From contig JBGVGI010000012.1 in assembly GCA_045121595.1 (NCBI GenBank), positions 124,001 to 188,000 of the forward strand: 64,000 nt of DNA, in the 5' to 3' direction. This DNA comes from Fumia sp045121595. Its GTDB lineage: Bacteria; Bacillota; Clostridia; Oscillospirales; Ruminococcaceae. Shown in pieces: positions 27,492 through 35,233 of this stretch. The position numbers and the translations under genes were made by a program. The notes below the pieces were generated by a model, which ran no database searches, was not told the origin of the DNA, and was given only the letters and a program-made list of their open reading frames with translations. The first letter of the stretch is position 1, and each line of letters opens with the position of its first letter.

Positions 27492-27635
27492 TTATTCTTC
27501 TATATCATCTTCATCCTCATCTTCAGAGGTATTGATATAAATTTCTTCGGTTTCAAGCTGTGCTTCTTTCAGCTCCTCAATGACATCGCAGACAGCATTA
27601 AAGAGTTTATAATACATTGATTTGTAGTCTGCCAC
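27492..27635 (-). CDS. Small acidic protein, 47 residues
   Basis: The GTG at 27635 has a strong AAAGGGGG site seven bases before it, giving a 47-residue product (VADYKSMYYKLFNAVCDVIE...) with an acidic tail (TSEDEDEDDIEE). A longer reading of the same frame from a TTG at 27716 would run through the terminator and stem of the RNA gene upstream and is not accepted. The ribosome binding site follows the RNA gene's terminator within about ten bases, so expression would depend on readthrough. The middle (LFNAVCDVIEELKEAQ) looks helical. No family recognised. Confidence 0.6.
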   Translation of the reverse strand: MADYKSMYYKLFNAVCDVIEELKEAQLETEEIYINTSEDEDEDDIEE

Positions 27636-27654
27636 AATATTTCCCCCTTTCAAA

Positions 27655-27686
27655 TAAAAAAGTGCGACAACCGAAGTCATCGCACC
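27655..27686 (-). terminator. Terminator of the structured RNA
   Basis: GTGCGATGAC pairs with GTTGTCGCAC (ten pairs, two G-U) around a TTCG tetraloop, followed by TTTTTT on the minus strand. Confidence 0.9.
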
Positions 27687-27878
27687 GAAAAGCACAAATC
27701 CCACTGTTGTCGCCAAACAAACTGATATGATGCAGGACTAAGCCACGCAAAACACTACCACGGGAATTTGTGTTTTTACCAAATTCTTATCAGTAGTATT
27801 TTGCATACAGAAAAACAAAGAATACACTTCCTCTGAAAGGAAATGTTATCCTGCATTTATATATTCAGTTTGTTTGGC
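27655..27878 (-). ncRNA. Structured noncoding RNA, possibly 6S-like
   Basis: A transcript of about 224 nt on the minus strand. The promoter at 27913-27885 places its start at 27878, the first base of a long closing stem: GCCAAACAAACTGA with TCAGTTTGTTTGGC, then ATGCAGGA with TCCTGCAT. Inside, one strand holds an eight-pair hairpin (ACATTTCC/GGAAGTGT), and a long arm follows: ATGCAAAATACTAC with GTAGTGTTTTGCGT (14 pairs, two G-U), then GAATTTG/CAAATTC. A terminator (27655-27686) ends it. The long rod with an open middle recalls 6S RNA, which imitates an open promoter and binds RNA polymerase. The hairpin position is not quite standard, so another RNA class or a leader for the small ORF is possible. 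Confidence 0.75.
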
Positions 27879-27884
27879 ATTTTT

Positions 27885-27913
27885 ATTTTATCACGGAACA
27901 AAAAAATAAGCAA
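27885..27913 (-). promoter_or_regulatory. Promoter of the structured RNA
   Basis: TTGCTT (27913-27908), 17-base spacer, TAAAAT (27890-27885) with a TGA extended -10 on the minus strand; the predicted start coincides with the foot of the closing stem. Confidence 0.75.
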
Positions 27914-27920
27914 GAGGAAA

Positions 27921-27953
27921 ATTAAAAAGCTGAGCATTTTTGCTCAGCTTTTG
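27921..27953 (-). terminator. Terminator of the esterase gene
   Basis: AAAAGCTGAGC pairs with GCTCAGCTTTT around a short loop, with T-rich sequence after it on the minus strand. Confidence 0.88.
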
Positions 27954-28685
27954 TTATTTTGTAAGCTCTTTATATTTTTCAAAATATCTTTTGCCGAATT
28001 CCTGAAAAGAAGCCGAAGTAAAATGTATTCCGTCTTCGGGCTTAACGGCAAGACCTTTGGCAGAAACCACAGCACAACAAGGCAAAATTTCACTTACTTT
28101 ATAGATAATATCGTTATATTTTTTAATAACGTCCTCTGTTGCCCATTGGTGATAAGTAAGATTCATATTGTACGAAAGCTCACCCATTATAATCGGCAAA
28201 TCTTCTGCACCGAGTTCACGGCGCAAAGAAGTGAGGGTATTTATAAGCATTCTTTCATACTCGTCAGGAGGATTACTGTTACAAGCGTCGTTCTCGCCCT
28301 GATGCCACAGAATACCGCCAAGACTTGAACTGCGCATTGCAAGGCGTGTCATCATAACGGCGTGGTCAAACAACACTTCACCCGGTTGCCACTGAGAGAT
28401 AGCAGTACCGCCATCGGCACAGGGAATGATACCAACTTCTTTTTTATAAAGTTCTGCAAACTCAACTGCAAATCTTGAAGCAAGACCTACCCCGGAACCT
28501 GCTCTGTCGGCATTTACAGGTTCGCTCATCGGTTGCCATCTTCCCATTCTGAGCATAAAACAAAGTTCGTTCTCAAAAGGAGGGATTTCGTTCAAGTTAC
28601 CCCTGCCTGCCATATTGGACTGACCTGCAATCAAAAATGAGGTAATCTTTTTATCTTCCTTAGCAATTCCGTCTTTAAAAGTCAT
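27954..28685 (-). CDS. SGNH-type carbohydrate acetyl esterase (SASA/CE6-like)
   Basis: A 243-residue cytoplasmic protein. IAGQSNMAGRGNL is the nucleophile block (GQSN), GILWHQGENDA the third block with the WHQGE motif, and KPEDGIHFTSAS the Asp/His block. These are the signatures of sialate-O-acetylesterase-like proteins (DUF303) and CE6 acetyl-xylan esterases. The ATG at 28685 is one base after the trpS stop, with GGTGGG before it; longer in-frame starts would overlap trpS. It probably deacetylates sugars or oligosaccharides in the cytoplasm. Being tied to trpS is unusual and more likely transcriptional than functional. Confidence 0.88.
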   Translation of the reverse strand: MTFKDGIAKEDKKITSFLIAGQSNMAGRGNLNEIPPFENELCFMLRMGRWQPMSEPVNADRAGSGVGLASRFAVEFAELYKKEVGIIPCADGGTAISQWQPGEVLFDHAVMMTRLAMRSSSLGGILWHQGENDACNSNPPDEYERMLINTLTSLRRELGAEDLPIIMGELSYNMNLTYHQWATEDVIKKYNDIIYKVSEILPCCAVVSAKGLAVKPEDGIHFTSASFQEFGKRYFEKYKELTK

Positions 28686-28686
28686 A

Positions 28687-29688
28687 TTAACCCACCAAAC
28701 CAACTTTACGTTTAACTTTGTCCATTGTTCTTGCGGCAATTCTTGCAGCTTTTTCAGCTCCCTGACGATAGCATTCTTCAACGTAAGCCTTATCATTCAT
28801 AAGACGTTCGAAGTTTTCTCTTACGGGACGAAGCTCTTCCGCAACGGCTTCACCAACGGCCTGTTTAAAGTCACCATAGCCTTTACCTGCAAATTCATTT
28901 GTGATTTCGTCGTAGCTTTTACCGGTGATAACCGAGTAAATACCCATAAGGTTGTTGATACCGTCTTTGCCTTCTTTATAGCAAACTTCCATATCGGAGT
29001 CAGTTACGGCACGTTTGAATTTCTTGATGATAACTTCGGGAGCATCAAGGATAGAAACGGTCGCATTCTGGTTTTCATCGGATTTGGACATCTTTTTGGT
29101 GGGGTCTGCAAGTGACATAATTCTTGCGCCCTGTTTACCGATATAAGGCTCAGGAATTCTGAAAGTATTGCCGTAAACACTGTTGAAACGGTTAGCAACG
29201 TCACGAGTAAGCTCGAGGTGTTGTTTCTGGTCGTGACCTACGGGTACGAGGTCTGCCTGATAAAGCAAAATATCTGCAGCCATCAACGAAGGATAAGTAA
29301 AAAGACCCGCATTGATATTTTCGGGGTGTTTTTGTGATTTATCCTTAAACTGAGTCATTCTGGAAAGCTCACCAAACTGTGTGTTACAGGAAAGTATCCA
29401 GCCAAGTTCTGCATGAGCAGGTACCTGACTCTGGATAAATACGATGCTCTTTTCAGGGTCAACACCACAAGCAAGTAAAAGTGCATAGCAGTCGAGCACC
29501 TGTTTTTTCAAAGCTTTGGGGTCCTGACGGACTGTAAGCGCATGTAAATCCGCAATCATATAAGCGCAGTTATAGTCGTCCTGCATCTTTCCCCAGGTTT
29601 TAACAGCACCGAGGTAGTTACCTAAAGTAAACACACCCGTCGGCTGAATCCCACTTAATATAACTTTTTTTCTTTCAACTGTTTCCAT
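28687..29688 (-). CDS. trpS: Tryptophanyl-tRNA synthetase
   Basis: Charges tRNA-Trp with tryptophan. It is a class I synthetase of 333 residues. The HIGH-equivalent block is in SGIQPTGVFTLGNYLGAV, and the KMSKS loop is exact (KKMSKSDENQNA). VFIQSQVPAHAELGWIL and PVGHDQKQHLELTRD are also typical. The gene has a promoter at 29749-29721 and is followed after one base by the esterase gene. No T-box-like leader is seen, as only about 30 bases separate promoter and start. Confidence 0.97.
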   Translation of the reverse strand: METVERKKVILSGIQPTGVFTLGNYLGAVKTWGKMQDDYNCAYMIADLHALTVRQDPKALKKQVLDCYALLLACGVDPEKSIVFIQSQVPAHAELGWILSCNTQFGELSRMTQFKDKSQKHPENINAGLFTYPSLMAADILLYQADLVPVGHDQKQHLELTRDVANRFNSVYGNTFRIPEPYIGKQGARIMSLADPTKKMSKSDENQNATVSILDAPEVIIKKFKRAVTDSDMEVCYKEGKDGINNLMGIYSVITGKSYDEITNEFAGKGYGDFKQAVGEAVAEELRPVRENFERLMNDKAYVEECYRQGAEKAARIAARTMDKVKRKVGLVG

Positions 29689-29720
29689 CGGAATTTCTCC
29701 TTAAAATTAATACTCTTTTT

Positions 29721-29749
29721 ATTTTACTACTTTTTAGTTTAAAAATCAA
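29721..29749 (-). promoter_or_regulatory. Promoter of trpS
   Basis: TTGATT (29749-29744), 17-base spacer, TAAAAT (29726-29721) on the minus strand; the -35 lies within the end of the CapA-like gene. Confidence 0.6.
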
Positions 29750-30911
29750 TATCCAAAAAATCTTCACCGATAACTTTTTTAAGCATATTCTCTATGTAAT
29801 TATAATTAAAGGTCTCATCATACGCCCTGACACCGTGACTCTGGGCAAGTTCCTTTGAATACTCAGAGAAAGGATATATCCTTATATTCTTATACCCTCT
29901 GTCGTAATGAGTAACTATCGGAATAAGCTTTGCCGAAACGATACGGGGATTTTTAAGTAAATTGTTCTTTGAAAAAGTAACGTCTAAAACTCCGCCAACC
30001 ATTCTCGGTCCCATACTCTGTGCCGAGATAAAGTTACCGAGAGAATATGCACATAAAACGTCTCTGCCGTCAGTTGCTTTAAGCCATTCTATCGGTTGCA
30101 GAACGTGCGGATGATGCCCTACTATAAGGTCGGCACCCCAGTCTGCCATCTTCTGTGCAAGTTTTTTCTGAGCGCTATTCGGGGTATGACTGTATTCAAC
30201 GCCCCAGTGAACGTTTACAACGACTACGTCGGCAAAGGTTTTTGCCTTTTCGATACGTGCTTTGATTTTATCCTCCTCAAAGGTACGCAAAAGCACCACC
30301 TCGGAGCCTTCGGGCAAACTCAAACCGTTTGTAAGCTCGGTCATACCGATAAAAGCAAACTCAATTCCGTTTACGTTTTTTCTTCTTATTTGAGAATAGT
30401 CTTCTTCGTTTTTATAAACGCCTGTAACGAGTGCTTCAGGTGTATTATTCCACTCGTCAAGTGCCGAGATAATACCCTTTTCGCCTTTATCAAGCGTGTG
30501 ATTATTCGCCTGATTAAAAACGTCAAAGCCGATTTTTAACATCTCGTTTTTAAGCTCAATCGGAGAATTAAATCTCGGATAGGTTGAAGGCTCGTACAAA
30601 GGAGTCATAACCGTTTCCTGATTAAGAAGTGATATATCCCCTGAGCTTATAATATCACTGACGTTTTTATAAGCATAGGAAAAATCATAACTTCCGCTAC
30701 CACGGGAATATGCCTGTTCGTAAATTGAGTTATGGATAAGGTTGTCCCCTGCCGCTTTAAGATTTACCTGTGTTTTAACAATTTCGGGTAGTGGAGGTAA
30801 CATTTCCTTATATACGTGAGCGGACTTTTCAGGTATCAGAAAAACCGCTGCAAGAATTAAAACAATTACTGCAACAAGGTAAGGTATCGCCTTATAGCCT
30901 CTTTTATGCAT
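29739..30911 (-). CDS. CapA-family poly-gamma-glutamate-type metallophosphatase
   Basis: A 390-residue protein with an N-terminal membrane anchor (YLVAVIVLILAAVFLI). The PGA_cap domain at about 50-330 is of the calcineurin-like phosphoesterase type: AAGDNLIHNS holds the first metal ligands, DISLLNQETV the second group, NQANNHTLDKGEKG the asparagine/histidine pair, VNVHWGVEY and VGHHPHVLQPIE the last histidines. In Bacillus, CapA takes part in making poly-gamma-glutamate capsule, but most homologues in Clostridia stand alone without the synthase genes, as here. The active part should lie outside the membrane. Substrate unknown. Confidence 0.93.
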   Translation of the reverse strand: MHKRGYKAIPYLVAVIVLILAAVFLIPEKSAHVYKEMLPPLPEIVKTQVNLKAAGDNLIHNSIYEQAYSRGSGSYDFSYAYKNVSDIISSGDISLLNQETVMTPLYEPSTYPRFNSPIELKNEMLKIGFDVFNQANNHTLDKGEKGIISALDEWNNTPEALVTGVYKNEEDYSQIRRKNVNGIEFAFIGMTELTNGLSLPEGSEVVLLRTFEEDKIKARIEKAKTFADVVVVNVHWGVEYSHTPNSAQKKLAQKMADWGADLIVGHHPHVLQPIEWLKATDGRDVLCAYSLGNFISAQSMGPRMVGGVLDVTFSKNNLLKNPRIVSAKLIPIVTHYDRGYKNIRIYPFSEYSKELAQSHGVRAYDETFNYNYIENMLKKVIGEDFLDIDF

Positions 30912-30975
30912 ATTATTACCTCCTTTTCTTTAATATACCATATTCCGACAATTTTTTAAAGTCCTTTTTACAAAT

Positions 30976-31004
30976 TTGACCTTTTGACAAAATTAGTGTA
31001 TAAT
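30976..31004 (+). promoter_or_regulatory. Promoter of the rpe-rnf-like operon
   Basis: TTGACC (30976-30981), 17-base spacer, TATAAT (30999-31004); a TTGACA nearer by has the wrong spacing. It probably serves the genes from 31043 to 35127, all on the plus strand with short gaps. Confidence 0.75.
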
Positions 31005-31042
31005 GTTAGTATCTATATTTATGTACTTATGGAGGAATAAAA

Positions 31043-31672
31043 ATGACTATCGTTTCACCATCCCTTTTAGCTGCTGATTTTGCTCATTTGAGCGATGAAC
31101 TCAAAAAAGTCTCCGACGCAGGGGCAGAATGGATTCATATCGACGTTATGGACGGAGTTTTCGTACCTAATATATCTTTTGCATTTCCCGTAATTTCTTC
31201 TATCAGAAAATGTTCCGACCTTTTCTTTGACGTTCACCTTATGATAGAAGACCCGATAAAATACGTAGATGAATTCGCAAAATGCGGTGCAGATGCAATT
31301 ACTTTCCATTATGAAAGTAAATCCGACGTCGACGCTACCATTGAAAAAATCCGTGCACTCGGCAAAAAGGTAGGTATTTCCATCAAACCCGCTACACCTG
31401 TAAGCGAAATTGCACACTTACTTCCAAAGCTTGATATGGTGCTTGTTATGAGCGTTGAACCTGGTTTTGGCGGACAGTCCTTCATTGAAACTTCACCCGC
31501 AAAAATCAGTGAAATCCGTGCACTTGCACCCGATATTGATATAAGTGTTGACGGCGGTATCAACGATAAAACCGCAAAGCTCTGCCGTGAGGCAGGCGCA
31601 AACATTTTAGTTGCAGGTTCCTACTTCTTCGGTGCAAAAGACCAAAAAGCTGCAGCTGATTCCTTAAGATAA
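31043..31672 (+). CDS. rpe: Ribulose-phosphate 3-epimerase
   Basis: Interconverts ribulose 5-phosphate and xylulose 5-phosphate in the pentose phosphate pathway. A 209-residue TIM barrel of normal length. IDVMDGVFVPNISF carries the metal-binding and catalytic Asp, FDVHLMIEDP the conserved His, MSVEPGFGGQSFI the phosphate region, and VDGGI the second catalytic Asp. TATGGAGGAATAAAA precedes the ATG. It is the first gene of the plus-strand run; the Rnf-like D gene starts 15 bases after its stop. Confidence 0.97.
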   Translation: MTIVSPSLLAADFAHLSDELKKVSDAGAEWIHIDVMDGVFVPNISFAFPVISSIRKCSDLFFDVHLMIEDPIKYVDEFAKCGADAITFHYESKSDVDATIEKIRALGKKVGISIKPATPVSEIAHLLPKLDMVLVMSVEPGFGGQSFIETSPAKISEIRALAPDIDISVDGGINDKTAKLCREAGANILVAGSYFFGAKDQKAAADSLR

Positions 31673-31687
31673 CAGGAGGAAGATTAA

Positions 31688-32734
31688 TTGGAAGAACAAA
31701 TCTATTTCCGAAATCAGGCGAAGGATACCTGTATAGCACTTACTCCGCTTTTAGTTATGGGAGTATTTTATTACGGGATAAGAGTTATTTTTCTCGCTCT
31801 TGCGAGTATTCTTTCGGCAATTGTCACAGACTATCTTTGCAGACTTTTGCAAGGCGACCGTAAATTTTTCAGAAACGACTATTCCGCTGTACTTACGGGA
31901 TATCTTTTCGTTATGATGTTACCTGCATCTGTTCCCTACTGGCTTGTAATCGCAGGTTCTGCATTTGCGATAGCGGTCGTAAGACACCCCTTTGGCGGTC
32001 ATTATAACACTATGTTCAGTCCCGCTGTAACGGCATTTGCTTTTGTAACGATATGCTGGAAAGACGTTATCACAAGATATCCTGCCCCCCTTACAACTCT
32101 CCCCTTATTTTCGGGTATGGACGGAGTTTCACTCAGTACCTCTCCCGCTTACCGTCTTATGAACGGCGGTGCCGAAGATATTGACTTTTTAAATGCGCTA
32201 CTCGGTAATTTTTACGGACCTATGGGTGCTACCTGCCTTATAATCTTGTTTTCCTGCTTTGCTTTTCTCGTTATAAGAAAAGTGGTAATCTGGCAGATTC
32301 CCGCAGGAACTTTAGGTATCGTTTCCCTATTTTCGCTCATTTTCCCAAGAGTAAACGCAAACCGCTTTACTTCCCTTGTTTTAGAGCTTTGCTCAGGAAT
32401 TTTAGTTTTTTCCGTTATCTTTATCGCTTCAATGGACAACAAGGAACTTAAAACCGACAAAGGAAAATGGTTTTACGGTATCGTTTTAGGGCTTTTTATT
32501 GTGCTTTTCAGAAATATAAGCCACATTGAGCTCGTATGTCCTTTTGCACTCATCATAATGAGCACAATCGACCACAAATGCGACTCGTATTCCGAAACAG
32601 TAATCTCAAACACAAAAGTTATCGCAACTAACGTATGGCATTTTATAAGCTTTATCGGTATGCTTATTGGTGGCGGATGTATGTTTTTATGGAATAAACT
32701 CTTCCAGTTTATCCAGAAGATAATCGACAGGTAG
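31688..32734 (+). CDS. RnfD/NqrB-like membrane subunit
   Basis: A 348-residue protein with about nine to ten membrane segments, aligned by eye to RnfD of the Na+- or H+-translocating ferredoxin:NAD oxidoreductase family. Matches include LTGYLFVMMLPASVPYWLVI, the MFSPAVTAF loop (NPA in typical RnfD), GNFYGPMGATCLIIL and a late IASMDNKEL segment where RnfD has a TDP motif. RnfD usually carries FMN on a Thr in an SxATPL motif; here the same place reads SLSTSPAY (Thr151), a weakened site. A TTG start at 31688 has AGGAGG eight bases before it. Followed after nine bases by the RnfE-like gene. See the findings on the missing partners. Confidence 0.85.
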   Translation: MEEQIYFRNQAKDTCIALTPLLVMGVFYYGIRVIFLALASILSAIVTDYLCRLLQGDRKFFRNDYSAVLTGYLFVMMLPASVPYWLVIAGSAFAIAVVRHPFGGHYNTMFSPAVTAFAFVTICWKDVITRYPAPLTTLPLFSGMDGVSLSTSPAYRLMNGGAEDIDFLNALLGNFYGPMGATCLIILFSCFAFLVIRKVVIWQIPAGTLGIVSLFSLIFPRVNANRFTSLVLELCSGILVFSVIFIASMDNKELKTDKGKWFYGIVLGLFIVLFRNISHIELVCPFALIIMSTIDHKCDSYSETVISNTKVIATNVWHFISFIGMLIGGGCMFLWNKLFQFIQKIIDR

Positions 32735-32743
32735 GTGGTTTAA

Positions 32744-33448
32744 ATGATAAGAAAATTATATCAGGAAAACCGTACCCTTTTAAACAAATTTGACGCGGTA
32801 CTTTTAAACAACCCGATACTTGAACGCGGTCTTGTTATTGCTCCCGTAATCGTTGCGGCAAACACGTTAAAAAACGGAATATCTTTAAGTGTGGCATTCA
32901 CCTTTATAACGTTTTTCACCATTTTAATTGCTTACTTTATCCCGAAAAGCTTAAACTACACCTTCAGGGTTATAGGTAACGCTGCCATTGCGGCCCTCGT
33001 GTTTATTCCGACGGCAATGCTCGTTGAAAAATTCATCCCGGGTACTGTGCAAAACCTCGGTATCTATCTTCCGCTACTTGCAACCAACTCCCTCATCATT
33101 CAGAAAAGTGAATCAAGATTTCACAAAATGCATTTTACTTCGATGTTGCTCAGAGTTTTCTGCAACTGTCTTGGCTTTTCCATCGTAACGCTTTTAGTGG
33201 GACTTATCCGCGAAATTATGGGTAACGGCAGTATACTTGGAAAACCTATTGAAGGATTTATGTTTAAAGTTCCTGCCTTTTTGTTCCCTTTTATGGGCTT
33301 TATCCTAATAGGATTTTTAGCGGCTTTAATAAAACAGCTTGTCTTTTTCTTAAACAGTAAACCGAAAGAAAAAACAAAAGAAAACATTCTTAAAAAGTTA
33401 TGGCAGGAAGCATCAGACGAAGTAACGGGAGGTAACGCCGATGAATAA
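32744..33448 (+). CDS. RnfE/NqrD-like membrane subunit lacking Fe-S cysteines
   Basis: A 234-residue protein with about six membrane segments, homologous to RnfE: NNPILERGLVIAPVIVAANT corresponds to the NP...GLCPLLAV segment of RnfE, LPLLATNSLII to IPLIVVNCIIL, and LVGLIREIMGNGSILG to the REILGNGTLFG block. The two cysteines that hold a membrane 2Fe-2S cluster with RnfA in Rnf/Nqr are replaced here by Ala33 and Ser116. The C-terminal 35 residues are a charged cytoplasmic tail. It overlaps the RnfA-like gene by eight bases, showing translational coupling. Confidence 0.85.
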   Translation: MIRKLYQENRTLLNKFDAVLLNNPILERGLVIAPVIVAANTLKNGISLSVAFTFITFFTILIAYFIPKSLNYTFRVIGNAAIAALVFIPTAMLVEKFIPGTVQNLGIYLPLLATNSLIIQKSESRFHKMHFTSMLLRVFCNCLGFSIVTLLVGLIREIMGNGSILGKPIEGFMFKVPAFLFPFMGFILIGFLAALIKQLVFFLNSKPKEKTKENILKKLWQEASDEVTGGNADE

Positions 33449-34058
33449 TTTCTGGATGGATTTAAAAGACGTTATAGCCTCCTGTATGCAGATTGCACTC
33501 GTTGCAATTTTTGCACAAAACATCATCTTCACCCGTGCTTTAGGTACGAGTGCTTCCCTTTTCGTTATCCGTAAAAAGCATAATTTAGGCTTTTTCGGAC
33601 TTATAATGGCTATAATCACAACCCTTTCTTCGTGTATTATTTACTTTTTCAGAAGACCTATAAACAACTTAAAATATGCTTATTTCTTAAGACCGTTTAT
33701 CTACGTTATGATAGTTGGTATCGTTTACGTAGTGATATTGCTTTTCTGCGGAAAATTCTTAAAAAAGCATATTGAAAGCATCCGTCCGATGGTGCATCTT
33801 TCAGCATTTAACGGTGCCGTATTCGGCGCACTTCTTATCAATGCAACGGCTAAAACCGACTTTTTTGAGTACATCTCCTTCGGAATCGGTACGGGTATAG
33901 GATTTATCTTGGCTTCTTACCTTATTTCCCTCGGTTTTGAACGTTTAAACAGTGATAAAATTCCCCGTGCTTTCAGAGGATTTCCCATAACTCTTATCTA
34001 TATAGGAATTCTCTCTCTTGCTTTCCACGGACTTGTAGGTCACGAATTATCAATGTAA
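33441..34058 (+). CDS. RnfA/NqrE-like membrane subunit lacking Fe-S cysteines
   Basis: A 205-residue protein with about six membrane segments, matching RnfA: FTRALGTSASLFV against KFLGLCPFMGV, FNGAVFGALLIN against TNCAVLGVALLN, and a particularly clear tail IPRAFRGFPITLIYIGILSLAFHG against [24 protein letters not shown]. The cluster-binding cysteines are Ser37 and Gly125 here. Together with the RnfE-like partner, all four ligand positions are lost. The start ATG at 33441 lies inside the end of the preceding gene, with GGGAGGTAAC before it. No RnfB, RnfC or RnfG gene is present in the window. Confidence 0.85.
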   Translation: MNNFWMDLKDVIASCMQIALVAIFAQNIIFTRALGTSASLFVIRKKHNLGFFGLIMAIITTLSSCIIYFFRRPINNLKYAYFLRPFIYVMIVGIVYVVILLFCGKFLKKHIESIRPMVHLSAFNGAVFGALLINATAKTDFFEYISFGIGTGIGFILASYLISLGFERLNSDKIPRAFRGFPITLIYIGILSLAFHGLVGHELSM

Positions 34059-34068
34059 GGAGTATTAT

Positions 34069-35127
34069 ATGAAAGGCAGAAAAATCAAACGTTATCGCAG
34101 TGGTTATCTTATGAGAAAACGCCGCCGCGAAAGATTTTTAAAAACAGTTTTCTTTCTCTTTATAATTGCTCTGCTTGTTTTCTTAGGTTACACTATAGCA
34201 AAATCGGTTTCCAACAGAAAAGTAGAAAAACCCCTTCCCGAGCCTTCGGTTATTTCGGAAGAACTCTCCGAAGAACCTATTGTAAGCGAAGTTTCAGAAG
34301 AAGAAAAACTTTCTGACATCCGTTCAATCGTACTTCCCTACGAAAGTATAGAAGACTGCGAAGATTTTCTTGAAACTGTTGACAAAGAGCTTTTTAACGC
34401 AGTTACAGTAGAACTTAAAACTATGAGCGGTCAGCTTTTATACGATTCGGAAATTGCACTTGCCAAAAAATGTGAAGCCGTTGCAGAAACCACCTTTGAC
34501 CATAAGGAAATAGCAGAAAAAATCTCAGAATACGGCTTTACACCTATTGCAAGGATTTACGCTTTGCAGGATGATTACGCATCACATTCAAGCTACTCTA
34601 CTTCCTATATCTACGATAACCAGGCAGAGGTGACCTGGCTTGATAACTCCCCCGATGCGGGTGGCAAATCCTGGCTTAACCCTTATATGCCAAAGACGCT
34701 GGAATATCTTTGCGAAGTAACCCGTGAAATCTGCGACGCAGGTTATAAAAGTATTATCGTAAACGGAATTCAGTATCCCAATACCGCAAATCAAAAAGGT
34801 ATGACATTTGGCGAAAACGCAGACAGTTTAACTCAAAAACAAGCACTCGATAAAACTTTAGAAGCTATAAAAACCGAAGCTTCAAAATACAGTGTTTCGG
34901 TTATCCCGGCTTACAAAGGTGTCTGCTACCGTGACGAAATGACACAGGTTTATACAGTAAACCCCAACGAGTTTGACGTTTACCCCGCTTCCCCGATTAT
35001 CGGCAACGATATTTCACTTTTGCAGTATGTTATAGCCGATGCAAACGATATAATCCCTACCGTTTCTTCCCTAGAACAGATAAGTGCTTTGAAAGAAAAC
35101 GGCATCAAACAGTATATTGTAGGATAA
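34069..35127 (+). CDS. Membrane-anchored glycosidase-like protein (DUF4015 type)
   Basis: A 352-residue protein: basic N-terminus, one membrane segment at about 25-47 (FFLFIIALLVFLGYTI), a Glu/Ser/Pro linker to about 90, then a TIM-barrel-like domain resembling the DUF4015 putative glycoside hydrolase family (NAVTVELKTMSGQLLYDSEIALAKK, GFTPIARIYALQDDYA, WLNPYMPKTLEYL, GYKSIIVNGIQYPN). In typical relatives the last block reads FDYIRFP with an acidic residue; here Asp is replaced by Asn-Gly, so catalysis is doubtful. It begins 11 bases after the RnfA-like gene and ends before a strong terminator, so it belongs to the same operon. The domain should lie outside the membrane. Confidence 0.78.
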   Translation: MKGRKIKRYRSGYLMRKRRRERFLKTVFFLFIIALLVFLGYTIAKSVSNRKVEKPLPEPSVISEELSEEPIVSEVSEEEKLSDIRSIVLPYESIEDCEDFLETVDKELFNAVTVELKTMSGQLLYDSEIALAKKCEAVAETTFDHKEIAEKISEYGFTPIARIYALQDDYASHSSYSTSYIYDNQAEVTWLDNSPDAGGKSWLNPYMPKTLEYLCEVTREICDAGYKSIIVNGIQYPNTANQKGMTFGENADSLTQKQALDKTLEAIKTEASKYSVSVIPAYKGVCYRDEMTQVYTVNPNEFDVYPASPIIGNDISLLQYVIADANDIIPTVSSLEQISALKENGIKQYIVG

Positions 35128-35186
35128 TCAATATCGAACTGGAACAAAGTAAAAGTATATCCAGTCGGCGTTGCCAACATATCGAC

Positions 35187-35233
35187 AAAAAACAAGAGTA
35201 AAAGAAATGAAATCTTTTACTCTTGTTTTTTAT
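35187..35233. terminator. Bidirectional terminator
   Basis: A 17-pair stem (arms AACAAGAGTAAAAGA and TCTTTTACTCTTGTT plus flanking A-T pairs) with an A-run on one side and a T-run on the other, between the convergent genes ending at 35127 and 35233. Confidence 0.9.

Noticed and set aside
27636..27716. Longer 74-residue form of the small ORF from a TTG start
   Set aside because: The frame would run through the terminator and the base of the RNA stem; the GTG at 27635 has the strong ribosome binding site.
27712..27878. MITE-type mobile element with long inverted ends
   Set aside because: The inverted arms fit an RNA closing stem that begins exactly at a predicted transcription start, and no target-site duplication is seen at the edges.
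31688..34058. Complete Rnf electron-transport complex
   Set aside because: RnfB, RnfC and RnfG genes are absent here and the cluster-binding cysteines are not found, so no redox function is claimed.
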